Positions 11,215-21,717 of a stretch of DNA of 64,000 bases are shown here, one piece after another. Position 1 is the first letter of the stretch. Every line of letters begins with the position of its first letter. This stretch comes from Corythucha ciliata (lineage: Eukaryota; Arthropoda; Insecta; Hemiptera; Tingidae). The notes beneath the pieces are model-generated. The model was not told the DNA's origin and did not search any database. It saw only the letters and a list, made by a program, of their open reading frames with translations. The stretch covers positions 45,116,198 to 45,180,197 of the forward strand of contig CM075937.1 in NCBI GenBank assembly GCA_038030265.1. The letters are read 5' to 3'. The position numbers were made by a program, and so were the translations under genes.

Positions 11215-12340
11215 AAGGATAAAAATCAAGATTTCACGCCAAAGCTGACGTGAAGCTGGTGAGTCAGTTTTTTCTTAAAAAGAAAATATTACCCCGAAAC
11301 TGGAGATTTTACCCCAAAAACGGGAGTTTTGTGACCCAAAATTAAAGTTTCTACCCCAAGACAATTACCAGAAAACATAAGTTTTCACTACGAAACTACC
11401 GATTTCACCCTTTAAAAAATCCATTATCAGTTTTGAGTAAAATATCCAGTATTGGGGTTAAATAATCACTTTCTGAGCGGAATAACCACCAGTTGTAGGG
11501 AAAAATCGTCATTTTAGGTTGCAACGTGAGATTTTGGGATGAAATCGTAAGTTTTGAGGTTAAAACCGTCATTTTTTGGATACAACTGTAAGTTTTTGTA
11601 GTAAAAAGTAAAAAATATACGGGATCCATTTCATCTTGGTAATAAAATCGTCAGTTTTAGAGTAAAATGCTCGGTTGAAAAATAGAGTTGTTTTCAAGGT
11701 GAAATAAAGCTTTTCGGGGTCAAATATTCATTGTTGAGGTCAACCGCAAAAGTTTTGGGACAAAATTGCGAGTTTAACGTCAGTTGTAATGACAGATTTG
11801 ACGCGAAATCGTCTGTTTGGGTGTAATTTCGTCTTATTTGGAAAAAATCGTCAGAATTTTCAAGGCAGAGTGGTCAGTTTTGGAGTAAAATATCCAGTTT
11901 TGGGGTAAAATATTCCGTTTGAAATAATTCGCGATTTTACCCTAAAAGTAAAATTTTAACTAATATCGTTCACCATTTGCCTACAACTTTGCAACGTGAC
12001 AATTCATTTCCTCCCTTCTTATCAATTATGTTAACATACAATTTAATTCAGAGTGGATGGGTGCAAATGCCAAATTTCGTGCAAATGGGAAACTATTAGT
12101 CTTATGTTGGCCAGCATTGGCGACAAATCATCTGTTCTTTTGGGTAAAATAGCCACCTTTTTGGGATAGAATCGTGGGTTTCAAGGCAGAGTCGTCAGTT
12201 TTGACGTTAAGTCATCCGTTTGGGTTCACACCACCAAGGTAAAATCATCAGTTTTAGTGTAAGGTATAACGTGAATTTTGAGGGTAAAATCGCCAGTTGT
12301 ATTGTGAATACTTCGGCTTTTTCCGAAAAATGCTATGTCT
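11215..12340 (+). repeat. Degenerate repeat family 2 (CGTCAGTTTTGGGG)
   Basis: Dozens of diverged ~22-28 bp units of the form aaaatcgtcagttttggggt. Variants include atatccagttttggggtaaa and aaccgtcattttttgg. The unit differs from the 30 bp family but shares a (T/G)TCA(A/G)TTTT core. No reading frame of note. Confidence 0.8.
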
Positions 12341-12430
12341 GTTTCGAAATAAAATATTCAGGTCTTTCACGTCTTTCAGGTAAGACGTTGAAAAAAGTCG
12401 GACACTCTGTTAAATACGCCCCCCCCCCCC

Positions 12431-12492
12431 GGCTCCGACTCGAACGACCAACCGCCGCAGTTAGGCGGACGCCCCATCTACAGGGGGCTCCA
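12431..12492 (-). tRNA. tRNA-like sequence, pseudogene or SINE head
   Basis: Read on the minus strand it contains gtagatggggcg, an anticodon-arm-like cgcctaactgcgg and a B-box-like GGTCGTTCGAGTC. This is the order expected of a tRNA or a tRNA-derived SINE head. The anticodon arm does not fold cleanly with a 7-base loop, no acceptor pairing is obvious, and a C12 run abuts it. I therefore call it a tRNA-derived relic rather than a functional tRNA. Confidence 0.4.
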
Positions 12493-12694
12493 GATTCTTG
12501 ATCAGATTTTTTTTTTCTGTTATGGAAGAAAGATGTTCGTCTTCTAACGATAGGCGACCAACGGTTGATCGAACGTTAGATAATATATTATTTATTTTTA
12601 TGAGCTTAAAATATGTTTTACGATTTTTGGTTTGATCCGGAACCTGTAGCCAACGACGAGGATGAGGGGACTAAAAGTAATGAGGGGGGGGGCC

Positions 12695-13082
12695 CTAATC
12701 CGCGCTTAAAATAATGATAAACCCTGACTCTCGGTTGAAATTGAGAAAAAGCACTAGTTCATCGCTATACATATTTGAATACACCGTTAATTACTTGTTT
12801 TTCTATATGAATTTACAATTTGTTCACACTTAACGATGAGTTATCGCTTTTTCCTCGTTTTATAGGCGAATTAGTGATTTTTTTCAATTTTAGTAGCATA
12901 AAATCGCAGTTTGCAACCAAAATTGAGAAAAATTGATAATACGCTGCTAAAATCGCCAATTCACTGATAGTATAGAAAAAAGCGCTAATTCACTGATGAT
13001 TAAATGAAATCCGCGCTCCAAATAATGTTCAACCCTGTTTCTCGGTTAAAAATTGAGAAAACAGCACTAATTAATCGATATG
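12695..13082 (-). repeat. Degenerate ~30 bp repeat array
   Basis: Scattered units such as ctcggttgaaattgagaaa, cgctaattcactgat and gttaaaaattgagaaaa. More decayed than the block at 8195. Confidence 0.7.
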
Positions 13083-13084
13083 TT

Positions 13085-13260
13085 ACCGGCAAAGTGGGAA
13101 ATCCAGGCATTGTGGGAAATGCCTAGACATTGTTCACAATGCCTGACCCTGTTAGGCAATGTGGGAAATTTGCTCATTATTTCTCACATTGCCTGGCTGT
13201 TATCAGACATTGTGGATAATGCCTAACAACAATCAAGCAAAGTGGGAAATTTAATAGTGT
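13085..13260. repeat. Cluster of AGGCATTGTG / CACAATGCCT palindromic motifs
   Basis: At least five alternating sense and antisense copies of aggcattgtgggaaatgcct-like words occur, including acattgttcacaatgcctg, aggcaatgtgggaaat and ttctcacattgcctgg. The same motif reappears as aggcattgtgcacaatgcct at about 22977-22998. Neither site shows transposon ends. Confidence 0.8.
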
Positions 13261-13327
13261 GGTGCTTGAAGTTTTTATTTTTTCCTTTAGAACTTCGGTA
13301 CTGAATTTAATGTCACTGCACTGCACG

Positions 13328-13390
13328 TACGCAGAGGCGTAGCAATATAGCCCCCACGGTCGCGGGGAGGGGGGCCCGGAGAATTGTTAC
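13328..13390 (+). mobile_element. Possible hAT left terminus, solo
   Basis: CAGAGGCGTAGCAATATAGC followed by a C/G-rich stretch (ggggaggggggcccgg) resembles the CAGGGGCGTAGCC hAT ends. No right terminus or 8 bp duplication was located. Confidence 0.35.
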
Positions 13391-13752
13391 CATCTATTTA
13401 TTTATCTATGTCGGCGGAAGCGGATGAAGGGGAGGGCCTAGTTGCTTTGCAGACCTTCCAGCGGCAACTTTCAGCGGCGGTCATTTCAATTTTTTTTAAA
13501 GCGATTTTTCCGCCCGTCAAGAAAGGAAAAATTCCTGGCAAAAAAGTGAATCATACCGGCAATTAATTCAAGCGCCCGGCGGAAAATACAATGCACGCCA
13601 AAAAAAAAAAAAATGGATTCCACCGGCAGACTTGAGAGGCGCCCAGGATGCAACGAAGTGCGCTCTAGTCTCCGTTCCGACTTCAGACTTTCAGCTACCA
13701 TAGCTACTCTGTCTATAAAAAGGAAAGAAGGATGTAGTGGACTAGAGTATCG

Positions 13753-13951
13753 AATCAGGCAATTCAAAGGATAATCCTTCCACAGATTTTCATTTAATTG
13801 TGCGAGACCGCGGTTTCGATTTACATCATCACCTAACCTGAGTTAGGTACTGAAGACGACTGAGCGACCGATGATGATGTAAATCGAAACCGCGGTCTCG
13901 CACAATTAAATAAAAATCTGTGGACGGACACATCCTTTGAATTGCCTGATT
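13753..13951. mobile_element. 199 bp hairpin (foldback/MITE-like) element
   Basis: Two arms of about 80 bp form a near-perfect inverted repeat. The left arm starts aatcaggcaattcaaaggat and runs to acatcatc; the right arm runs from gatgatgtaaat to its mirror at 13951. The loop of ~40 bp is cacctaacctgagttaggt and flanking bases, itself partly palindromic (ctaacctgagttag). A 13 bp direct repeat, tagctactctgtc, lies at 13700 and 13951. No clean target duplication abuts the arms, so a foldback MITE is an inference. Confidence 0.75.
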
Positions 13952-14034
13952 AGCTACTCTGTCCTGGTTCGCAGATATGGTAAAAAAACGCCAATTAAAA
14001 AAAACTCTAGAATTGAAGGGCTAGAATTGACAAA

Positions 14035-14550
14035 AACTTTTTTTTCTGCATTAGCGTTAACCACAGCCAAACGTTAACTCACAGCTCAAATTGAGAACCG
14101 CTAAAACGTCGAAAAACGCAAATTCACGGCTAAAATTAAGACAAATCAGCTATTAATCACTGCAAAATACCCCCAATTCGTGGTTTCTTGAGGCAACTTC
14201 AACTTCAAATGACTGCAATTTTACTATTTGCGGCTAATATTGAGAAATGGGTTCATTTGCCTCCAAACTTAGGAAAAATACACGCAACAATTCTCAATGC
14301 AACCAGTACGGCGCAGGGGTATCTGATGGTAACTTTGCTTGAGTAGGCACGCAAGTGTGCTAGTCTTGGAGTAAGAGCGTGGCAAAAAGTTGGAAAAAAG
14401 CGCTAATAGTCACGGCTGAAAAAGTGGAAAAGCGCCAATTCGCGGCTGATATTCAGATAATATGGTGATAATCCGTGGATACATTTGTGAAAAGCCGGTA
14501 ATTCACAGCTAAAATGGAGAAAAAGCGTGAATTCGCGGCTAAAGTTGACC
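14035..14550 (-). repeat. Degenerate ~30 bp repeat array
   Basis: Units such as aacgcaaattcacggctaaa, gcgccaattcgcggctgat and ggagaaaaagcgtgaattcg. The hairpin element at 14553 lies at its right edge. Confidence 0.75.
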
Positions 14551-14552
14551 AT

Positions 14553-14748
14553 GATAATTAAAACCATTTTAAAACCCACAATTAACATAATTAAATGAAG
14601 CAATTAAAACCCCCCTCCCACCATGACAAATTAGGTTAACCCAACTAATGACCCAATAAGGTTAACCTAATTTGTCATGGGGGGAGGGGGGTTTTAATTG
14701 CTTCATTTAATTATGTTAACTGTGGGTTTTAAAATGGTTTTAATTATC
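14553..14748. mobile_element. 196 bp hairpin (foldback/MITE-like) element
   Basis: Near-perfect 90 bp arms: 14553-14642 begins gataattaaaaccattttaa and 14660-14748 is its reverse complement. The loop is only 17 bp (caactaatgacccaata region). The arms differ by one or two bases only, implying recent origin or active gene conversion. Flanks (ccat / taga) show no convincing target duplication. It adjoins the 30 bp array on its left. Confidence 0.85.
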
Positions 14749-14829
14749 TAGAATGTGAGGCAACTTCTGTTTAGAATGTGGCAATTGTTTAGAATGTGAG
14801 GCTTCTGTTTTAACGACCTGGAACTTTTT

Positions 14830-14935
14830 AACATTTCGGACTTTGGAGCCCTGAGGATGCTAGGATCATAGCGAAACGTAGGCGAGAATAAATTATTGGA
14901 GACTTCGACGGGTGTTTTGGCTTTTTCATCATAAC
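14830..14935 (+). other. Possible Penelope-like 3' fragment with hammerhead-like core
   Basis: CTGAGGA at 14851-14857 is followed by a GCTA...TAGC stem (14859-14872) and GAAAC at 14873-14877, then an AATAAA-containing end. The order matches a hammerhead ribozyme core (CTGANGA, stem II, GAAA), with one extra base before stem II. It abuts the 3' end of the copia pol remnant, where a copia LTR would be expected. No reverse transcriptase is nearby. Confidence 0.3.
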
Positions 14936-14937
14936 TA

Positions 14938-16687
14938 TATGTTTAACCCCGTTTTCCGAGAAAGGTCGTCGAGACGGGGTTTGTGAAGAGGCTTGGTCAT
15001 AATATCGGCTACTTGAAATTCGAGTTACTTGAATTTCGCCGTTTGTAACAAGCTCCCTCTTGATATGCTTTGTTCGTCTGTGGAACTCCGGATTGTTCGA
15101 TAGTCGAACCGCGGCTTCATTATCAACGAAGAGGGTAGGAATCGCTTCCATTCGAGTGATGGCTCCTAAGTAGTCTCTTGAGCCAAACGACTTCTCTAGC
15201 TGCTTCGCTCGCAGCGACTATTTCAGCTTCGGTTGTTGTCAAGGCCACTGTTGCTTGCCTCTGGCTTGACCAAGAAACTGCTCCTCCAGCGTATAGACAA
15301 ACTACTCCAGAAGTCGAGCGGCCAGTACTTCCGTCTCCACCGTGATCAGCGTCACTGTAGCTCTCTAGAATCCCTCCTCGACAGTCTTGTTTGTAGACAA
15401 TTCCGTTAGTCACCGTGCCTTTTAGATAGCGAAGTATTATTTTGACTTTAACCCAGTCTTCCCATGATGGATTTTCCATTTTTCGAGAAACGACGCTAAT
15501 CGCATAGGCAATATCAGGCCGCGTGCCTACCATGAGGTGCATGAGAGCTCCAACAGCTTCTCTGTAGGGAAATTTCTTTTCTTTTTCTGTCTCTTCTTCC
15601 TTTACCGGAACGCTCTCTCTGATTATTGGTGTTGGAGCAGGACGGCAGTCATTCATCCCGAATCTTTCAAGAATTTTTCTTGTGTACGACGCTTGGCTCA
15701 CTTTGATGCATCCGTCGTTTCTTTCCAATTCTAATCCCAAGAAATAACAGGCTGGCTTTTCTGTAATTTTGAATTCTTTTTTCAAGTCATTCAAGAAATC
15801 CGAAAGCTACGTGACGCTCGAGGATGCTACTAATCCGTCATCGACGTAAAGAGACATCAAAATTTTGTCGTCTTTAGTGTTCTTCGTGAATAGGCACGGA
15901 TCTTCTTGATTTTTCTTGAAGCCAAGTGGAATGAGATAATCGCCAAATCGTTTGTTCCAACATCGAGGCGCCTGCTTTAACCCATAGAGACTTTTTTTCA
16001 GTCGGCAAACTCTATTTGTGCCGTCGGAAAAGCCTTCAGGTTGCCTCATGTAGATCGTTTCATCGAGTTTTCCGTATAGAAATGCTGTTGAGACGTCAAA
16101 TTGAGTGAGATGCATGTTTTCGCTTGCAGCTACGCTCAGCACTGCTCGAATCGTCCCCGCCTTCGCAACAGGGCTGAATATTTGGTCATAATCTTCACCC
16201 TTTCTTTGTGAATATCCTTTGATGACGAGTCGGGCCTTGTACATTTCTATTTCACCCTCGGCATTGGTCTTAATTTTGTAAACCCATTTGCACGGAATCG
16301 CCTTTTTTCCTGGTGGTAAATCTGCTAGTTCCCACGTTTCATTTTCTTCAAGCGAGTTCATTTTATTATCCATTGCTTCTTCCCACTTTTTCGAAGTTTT
16401 GCTTTGAACTGCTTCTTTGAAAGTTGTAGGCTCATAAAAACTATAAACGTCTGCAGCAGCTGACATAATGTAGTCATTAAATTTGTTTGGTAATTTTAGG
16501 GTCGAACGATCTCTCAACGCGTATCCCTCCGATTCGCCCTTCTCTATCTCGCCTCTTTCACTATCTTCTTCTTCTTCTCTCTCTTGACTGTCGTCGAATT
16601 CTTCAATCGAATTTTCATGTGAAGAGAGCTGAATATTTTCCGTTTCTTGAATTTTAGTACCTTGATCACTTTCTTCGTTCTTAAGCT
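14938..16687 (-). pseudogene. pol: copia-1 pol C-terminal half: reverse transcriptase and RNase H
   Basis: Continues the copia polyprotein across the insertion. The upper part holds an acidic linker and then the RVT_2 reverse transcriptase, with the catalytic aspartates visible in FDVSTAFLYG and SLYVDDGLV. An in-frame TAG at 15807-15809 breaks it just after YVDD. The next stretch (to about 15123) has the connection domain and RNase H, with SYSDADHGG, TTTEAEI and, after a frameshift, VDNEAAVRL. The final frame ends MTKPLHKPRL...LNI and a stop near 14938. Expected role: cDNA synthesis from element RNA in virus-like particles. Not functional as it stands. Confidence 0.9.
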
Positions 16688-17085
16688 TAGTACACACTGA
16701 GACTCTTTGAGTCGATTCATTGTTGCGACTCAGAGTCCGGGCTGCGTAGATTCATGTTCCGATTCATACTTGATTCAACTTTGCAACAAAGAATCGTGTC
16801 CACACATGTTTCATATCTCTTAATGCCCGCAGTTTCTATGGAAACTTGAAATTTCGCTCTGGCCGCTGGCGGTTGGGAAGAGTGAATATTTTTATTTATA
16901 CATGCACATTCCTATCAAGGTCTAGCATTCCTATCCCAGAAATAATAAATTTCGATACGGTAACTTGGTGAAATTAGAATATTTTTAGAAATTGTATATC
17001 TTCCCTTCATTAAACTAACATTGTTTGTGTCTCGTCCACCAGAAAGGCAGAAACGGGCTATGCTGAAAGAAACATCACTTAGGCC

Positions 17086-18997
17086 CAGTGGTGGATCTAG
17101 GATTTTAACTTGGGAGGGGTTCTACCATGAATCTCTCTCTTTTTTCCTGAGTTTCAGCCGCAAACATGCTTCTACACGAACCAATAATTGGCTTTTTCTC
17201 AAATTTAACCATGAATTAGCGGTTTTTCCCAATTTTTTCCGCGATCTAAGTGCTTTTTCTCAATTTTAGCCGCGAATTTATTTCTCCATTTCAGACGCGA
17301 ATCACCGCATTTCCTCAATTTTAGCCGTAAATTAGTGGATTTTCTCAAGCTGATCCGCGATTTATCGTTTTTCTCCGTTTCAGCGGCGAATAAGCGCTTC
17401 TTGCCCACTTTAGCCGTGAATTACTGAATCTTTAACTGCGAATGAGCTCTTCCTCTACATTTTAGACGGCAATTAGTGGTTTGTCTCAGTTTTAGCCACG
17501 AGTTAACGTTTTATTTCTATAATTTTAGCGTCATTTCAGCCGCAAGTTATCTCGTTTCCTTAGTTCTAGCAGAGAATTAGCGTTTGGTTTTCTTCGTTTC
17601 ACGCCTGAATCACCGCTTTTACTCAATTTCAGCTTCGAACTGAAGGATTTTCACAAAATCCGTAAATTTGCGTTTATCTTCATTTCAGCTCCGCGAATGA
17701 GCGCCTTTTGTTACATTGACCGTGAATCAACGCAATTTCCCAATTTTAGCCGGGAATTAGCGTCTGTATCAGTTTTAGCCGTGAACAAGCGGAATTGCCA
17801 AATGTATCTTTGAAATTTAGCTTCACACTAGCGCTTGCTTGTGCCGAGAAGTAGCGTATTTCTCCATTTTAGCTGCTGATAAGCGCTTTCTGCCAAAATT
17901 AGCCACGAATAAAATATTTAATTTTCTTCCTTTTAGCTGCAAATGAGCATTTTACATCAATTTTAGACGGGAATTAGCGGTTTGTCTCAGTTTTAGCCGT
18001 GAATAAGCGAATTTTCTATCACTTGTATCCGTGAATTTTAGCTTTTTTCTCAATTTTTACCGCGATCTAAGCGCTTTTTCTCATTTTTTAGTCGCAAATT
18101 ATTTCTCAATTTTAGCCACGAATTACCACGTTTCCTTAATTTTAGCCAAGTTGTTTCACGAATTGGCTTATTTCTCCATTTTAGTTGTGAATGAGCGTTT
18201 GAATTAGTAGATTTTCTCAGTTTTAGCCGCGAATTACGTGGCTTTCTCGATTTTAGCGTGAACTAGCGATTTTTCTCAATTGCGCTTTTTTCTGTTGTTG
18301 CCTCGAGAAAACCACGAATTTTGCGTTTTCAAAAATTAATTGTTGAGCCAGGTGAGCGATGGACTTCAGCTTTTTCACAATTTTCGCCACATATTAGTGA
18401 TTTTTTTCATTTTCAGCCACGGATTAGTGATTTATTTTCGTTTTCTTCTATGAGTCAACGCTTTTCTGCTATCGCTCAAAGACGCTATTTGATTTTAGCG
18501 TTTTTTTTTTCAACGTTCTCCCGCGTACTTGCCCAAAGAGTAGCACATTAGAACGCTTTCTCAATTTCTTCTGCCTTATAGACCTACCGGTATTTGTAGT
18601 TGGCGTTTTTTTCTCTGGTTTGTCCGCGAAGTTGCCTTCAGATAATTATCTCGAATTGGAGTATTTTTCCTAATTTAAGTGGCAAATGATCGCTTGTTCT
18701 CAATATTTGCCGCTAATCATCGCTTTGAAACCTAAAAATCATTTTTTTTTTTTTTTCACCTATTTATGCTTTTTGGTGCCCCCCCCCCTCAATGAATGGT
18801 GGCCTCACCATCACGAGATCGCCCATTCGTCGTGAAATCATCATTCTGTGCAGATCCCCCTTCAACAGTCGCCCTTTGGTATGTGCAAGGTATTGGAAGA
18901 AATCTCTGGAATGACTATCAACAAATTTTTGGCGGACGCCATCTTCTTAGGGGGGGGGGGGTTAAACCCCAAAACCCACCCCGCAGATCCGCCACTG
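17086..18997 (+). mobile_element. Non-autonomous hAT element C (CAGTGGTGGATCTAGG family)
   Basis: Begins CAGTGGTGGATCTAGG and ends GCAGATCCGCCACTG. It is flanked by a perfect 8 bp target duplication, CTTAGGCC, at 17078-17085 and 18998-19005. The 1912 bp body has no transposase. About 1.6 kb is degenerate ~30 bp repeat, followed by a short unique tail with a G12 run near 18951. It is nested inside the TIR element at 16688-20455, so it is younger than that insertion. Confidence 0.93.
17150..18765 (+). repeat. Degenerate ~30 bp repeat array inside hAT C
   Basis: The cleanest view of the unit in the window. Successive tctcaatttt starts near 17198, 17228, 17259, 17284, 17314 and 17344 give spacings of 30, 31, 25, 30 and 30 bp. 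About 50 units fill the element. The unit is a T-rich block (TTTTCTCAATTTTAGCC) followed by a near-palindromic GCGAATTAGCGC. Apparent coding with repeated FSREL-type peptides is a by-product of the period. Confidence 0.9.
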
Positions 18998-19004
18998 CTT
19001 AGGC

Positions 19005-19401
19005 CCGTGGCGGATCCACCATTTTATCAAGGGGGGGGGGGATCGAAGCAAAAATTTTCTCCTCCCTGGTAGGAGGGGGGAGCGGAGAGATTGCACACCG
19101 CCAGTCAAACAGAAAGATATAGTAGCCACTTCTCCTGATTTTTCGGGTTTCTTTTCCTGGAAGAATGAAATCAAAATCTTCGGTTGGGGGGGGGGGGGTC
19201 CTTTACCCAGCCAGTAGTTTCATATGAATTTTCCCGCTTCTTTATTTGTAGTGATGTGATAACTGTCGATTCACATTTATAATTGCATTCATTTTCTTAA
19301 CTCTATTTTTCATTTTTTGTATTTCTTTGTTATTTTATACTATTATACTGACCTTAAGGGGGGGTTTTGTCCCCCATCCCCCCACCGTGGATCGGCCACT
19401 A
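19005..19401 (+). mobile_element. Small hAT-like element D
   Basis: CCGTGGCGGATCCACC at the left and its imperfect inverse CCGTGGATCGGCCACTA at the right, both followed inward by long G or C runs. It starts directly after the right target duplication of element C. No 8 bp duplication of its own is visible, so it may be a degraded or rearranged copy. Confidence 0.55.
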
Positions 19402-20455
19402 CCCGTGGGCTATCTCGACCAGGGCGAACTGGGGAAATGGCGATCAGTCGGCCACTCATAAGAGCGGTTGTTTGGGAGGGGGTTTGCGGATTGTGAATTT
19501 CGCCCAGAGGTTCATTCAATTTTAGCCTGGAGAGCCCGCCTGGCAGAATACTGTGCCGAGCAGTTCAGTTCTCATGCTCATGGGGAAGGAGCGTTTCTCA
19601 TGAGGGACGGATGATGCAGTGAGGAAATAGACAATGAAGATGAAGGACTGCCAGACACATGCAACACCAGGTTACCGGCCCGTTAGTAACCGTCAGCGGA
19701 TGTACTGACTGCCCACGGTGTGGACCACGCGAAAGTGGGCGTTCTCGGGTGAGACTGTGGGTGGCGGACGGGTACTCTGAAAAGAGAATAGAGTTTCACT
19801 CTGCATTGGCATCCAAGTACGACAATGAATACTGGACTGGATGTGAAACTGACAGTTGATGCCGGAACTTGAGAGAATTGAACTGGAGAGACCCAGGAAT
19901 CAGGATTCGAAAAGCTTGTTGTATGTCCTCTATGAATTCGAGAGTTTGCTCACTACTTCACAACACAATAAACTCGGGAGCAAAAATTAGAACTCAATAG
20001 TTCTGTTCCAACGAGAACGAGGTGTTTCGAATATGTTCGGAACAGAAATTTAAGATTATTACATTTTATTGGCTGTTCTCATGGGAACTCTGCTCCGAAC
20101 ATGTTCCAAACACCTTGCCAGAACAAACACCTATTCACTCAATTGATGACAACTACGAACAAATGCAAGTGCTGGGCTCAATCAGCTAAACTGCCAACAA
20201 ATCATGAGACGAGAAAGCTATATAAAAAAATTGAAAAATAGGTTCTTCAATTCACTCCCACACTGACCCAATGTTGCGCAACATGAATCAGAGAATCCCA
20301 TTTCCGTTGGGATGCAAAAATATTCAAAAATACTAACCCGCAACACATGATATTCTAGACACAAAGAGTCGACTCTGCCCCGACTCTGCCGAGACTCACG
20401 CGATATTCATTTCTAGACACAAAGAATCGGACTCAAAGAGTCTCAGTGTGTACTA

Positions 20456-21716
20456 GGCTTTATCTTCTTGAAGTATTTTCAAGTGTAAAAAGTTTTCTCT
20501 ACCTTCATCGTCGACCAGTGGCTCTTCTTGGAAAATCACATCTCTGGAACGAATCAACTTTTGTTTTTCTTCATTCCATATGGGATAGCCATCGTCTTCT
20601 TCGTATCCGATAAGAATTCCTCTCTGTGCTTTCCTGTCCATTTTCTTCCTTAGATGCTTCGGGATATGAGCGTAGCACGTGCTTCCTATTATGCGAAGAT
20701 GCTTAATAGCTGGCTTTTTTCCCAGTCATACATAACTCGCTTGGACTTTTCCCTTCAATGCTTGATCTACCTGTCCTATTCAGAATGTAGGCAGCCATAT
20801 TTATCAGTTCTGCCCATAGTTCTTGTGGAAAATCTCGCGAATGCATAATCGTTCTGGCCATTTCAACAATGGTGCGATTGTTGTCGCGTTCACTGCATCC
20901 ATTTTGCTCTGGGCAGTAAGGCATAACTAAGCGATGTTTGATTTCTTCCTCTTGCAGAATCTTTCGTACATTTGAGTTATCGAATTCTCCACCGTTGTCA
21001 CTAAGGGTGCGTTCATAGTGAATCACCTTCACTGCGATACCTCGATGAGCGATGCCCCGATGAAACATCGATGAAGAACAAACAAACAAATCTGTACCGA
21101 GTAAAATCATCTTTGAAAATAACGTAGTAGCGATACCCTGAAAAGGAACGAGTGAGTGCTCCAACGTCAGCATGTATGAAATCACTGGTTTCTTTGCCCT
21201 TTCTCGAGTCCCGAACTTTTTCCAATGGATTTTTCCGTACACACAGGCTTCACAAAAATCGTTATTTATTTGTAGTTTTACTTGAATTCCTAGTTCTCTC
21301 ACGATTAGGTCCCGGACATATCCTGTATTCTGATGCCCCATCCTCTCGCGGTACAGCTGAAGAATATTCTGCGTCGAAACACTACAAATTTCAGTTCTAT
21401 TCTTGGGATTAATGCTTTGCAATGACAATTTGAAGAGACCTGAGTGACGATTTCTGAAACCAACTAATATCACTTGATCGTTCACTTCGAATTGGCAACG
21501 CTTCGTTGTAGAAACAAATTTGCTTCTTGGCTATTGGAGAGAATAAATTTTTCTTAATTTCTGGTACATACCATACGTCATCAAAATTGAGTTCGTGATG
21601 ATTTCTTCCAATTTTTGAGCATACTCGGATTCTTCCTTTTCTGATTGCTTTGACTGTATCGCCTGTCGCAGTAGTTACTTTGTGTGAGTCTGAAAACTCC
21701 TCAAAAGTTTGGAAAA
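20456..21716 (-). pseudogene. pol: copia-1 pol: GAG pre-integrase and integrase
   Basis: Minus-strand frames encode a pre-integrase segment (ERMGHQNTGYV, then CEACVYGK, the HHCC zinc-binding part) and an integrase core. HADVGALTRSFSGYRYYV and DDFTRY lie in one frame and LSDNGGEF plus EQNGCSERDN in another, so a frameshift separates the first catalytic Asp from the second Asp and Glu. The linker continues to NGCSER...LWAELINMAAYILNR and then KAQRGILIGY. The frame stops at 20453 at the junction with the inserted TIR element. Expected role: insertion of element cDNA into host DNA. Broken. Confidence 0.88.
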
Positions 21717-21717
21717 A

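Larger units (their letters stand above)
16688..20455. mobile_element. TIR DNA element inserted in copia-1, with subterminal repeats
   Basis: Ends are inverted repeats sharing GTACACACTGAGACTC then TTTGAGTC. Subterminal copies of gattctttgtgtctag and gactctttgtgtctag lie near the right end (20350-20440), as is typical of transposase-binding repeats. The flanking pattern TA-GTAC...GTAC-TA allows a TA or GTAC duplication; I cannot choose. Removing 17078-19401 leaves about 1.4 kb with no transposase-like frame. It splits the copia-1 coding region between integrase and reverse transcriptase. Joining the flanks leaves the copia frames off by one, so the copia copy has another indel nearby. Superfamily uncertain (Tc1/mariner-like if TA). 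Confidence 0.75.

Noticed and set aside
14403..14603. Frames with FSRELALF-like peptide repeats (also 17021-17408, 10535-10747, 58362-58631)
   Set aside because: The period of 10 codons is the 30 bp repeat itself; frames are short, in both strands, and broken by indels.
14807..14834. Left LTR of copia-1 (tgttttaacgacc...aaca)
   Set aside because: It has TG...CA ends but no similarity to the candidate LTR at 22701-22810.
17150..18765. CRISPR-like array
   Set aside because: Units are diverged without constant repeats and variable spacers, and the setting is eukaryotic.
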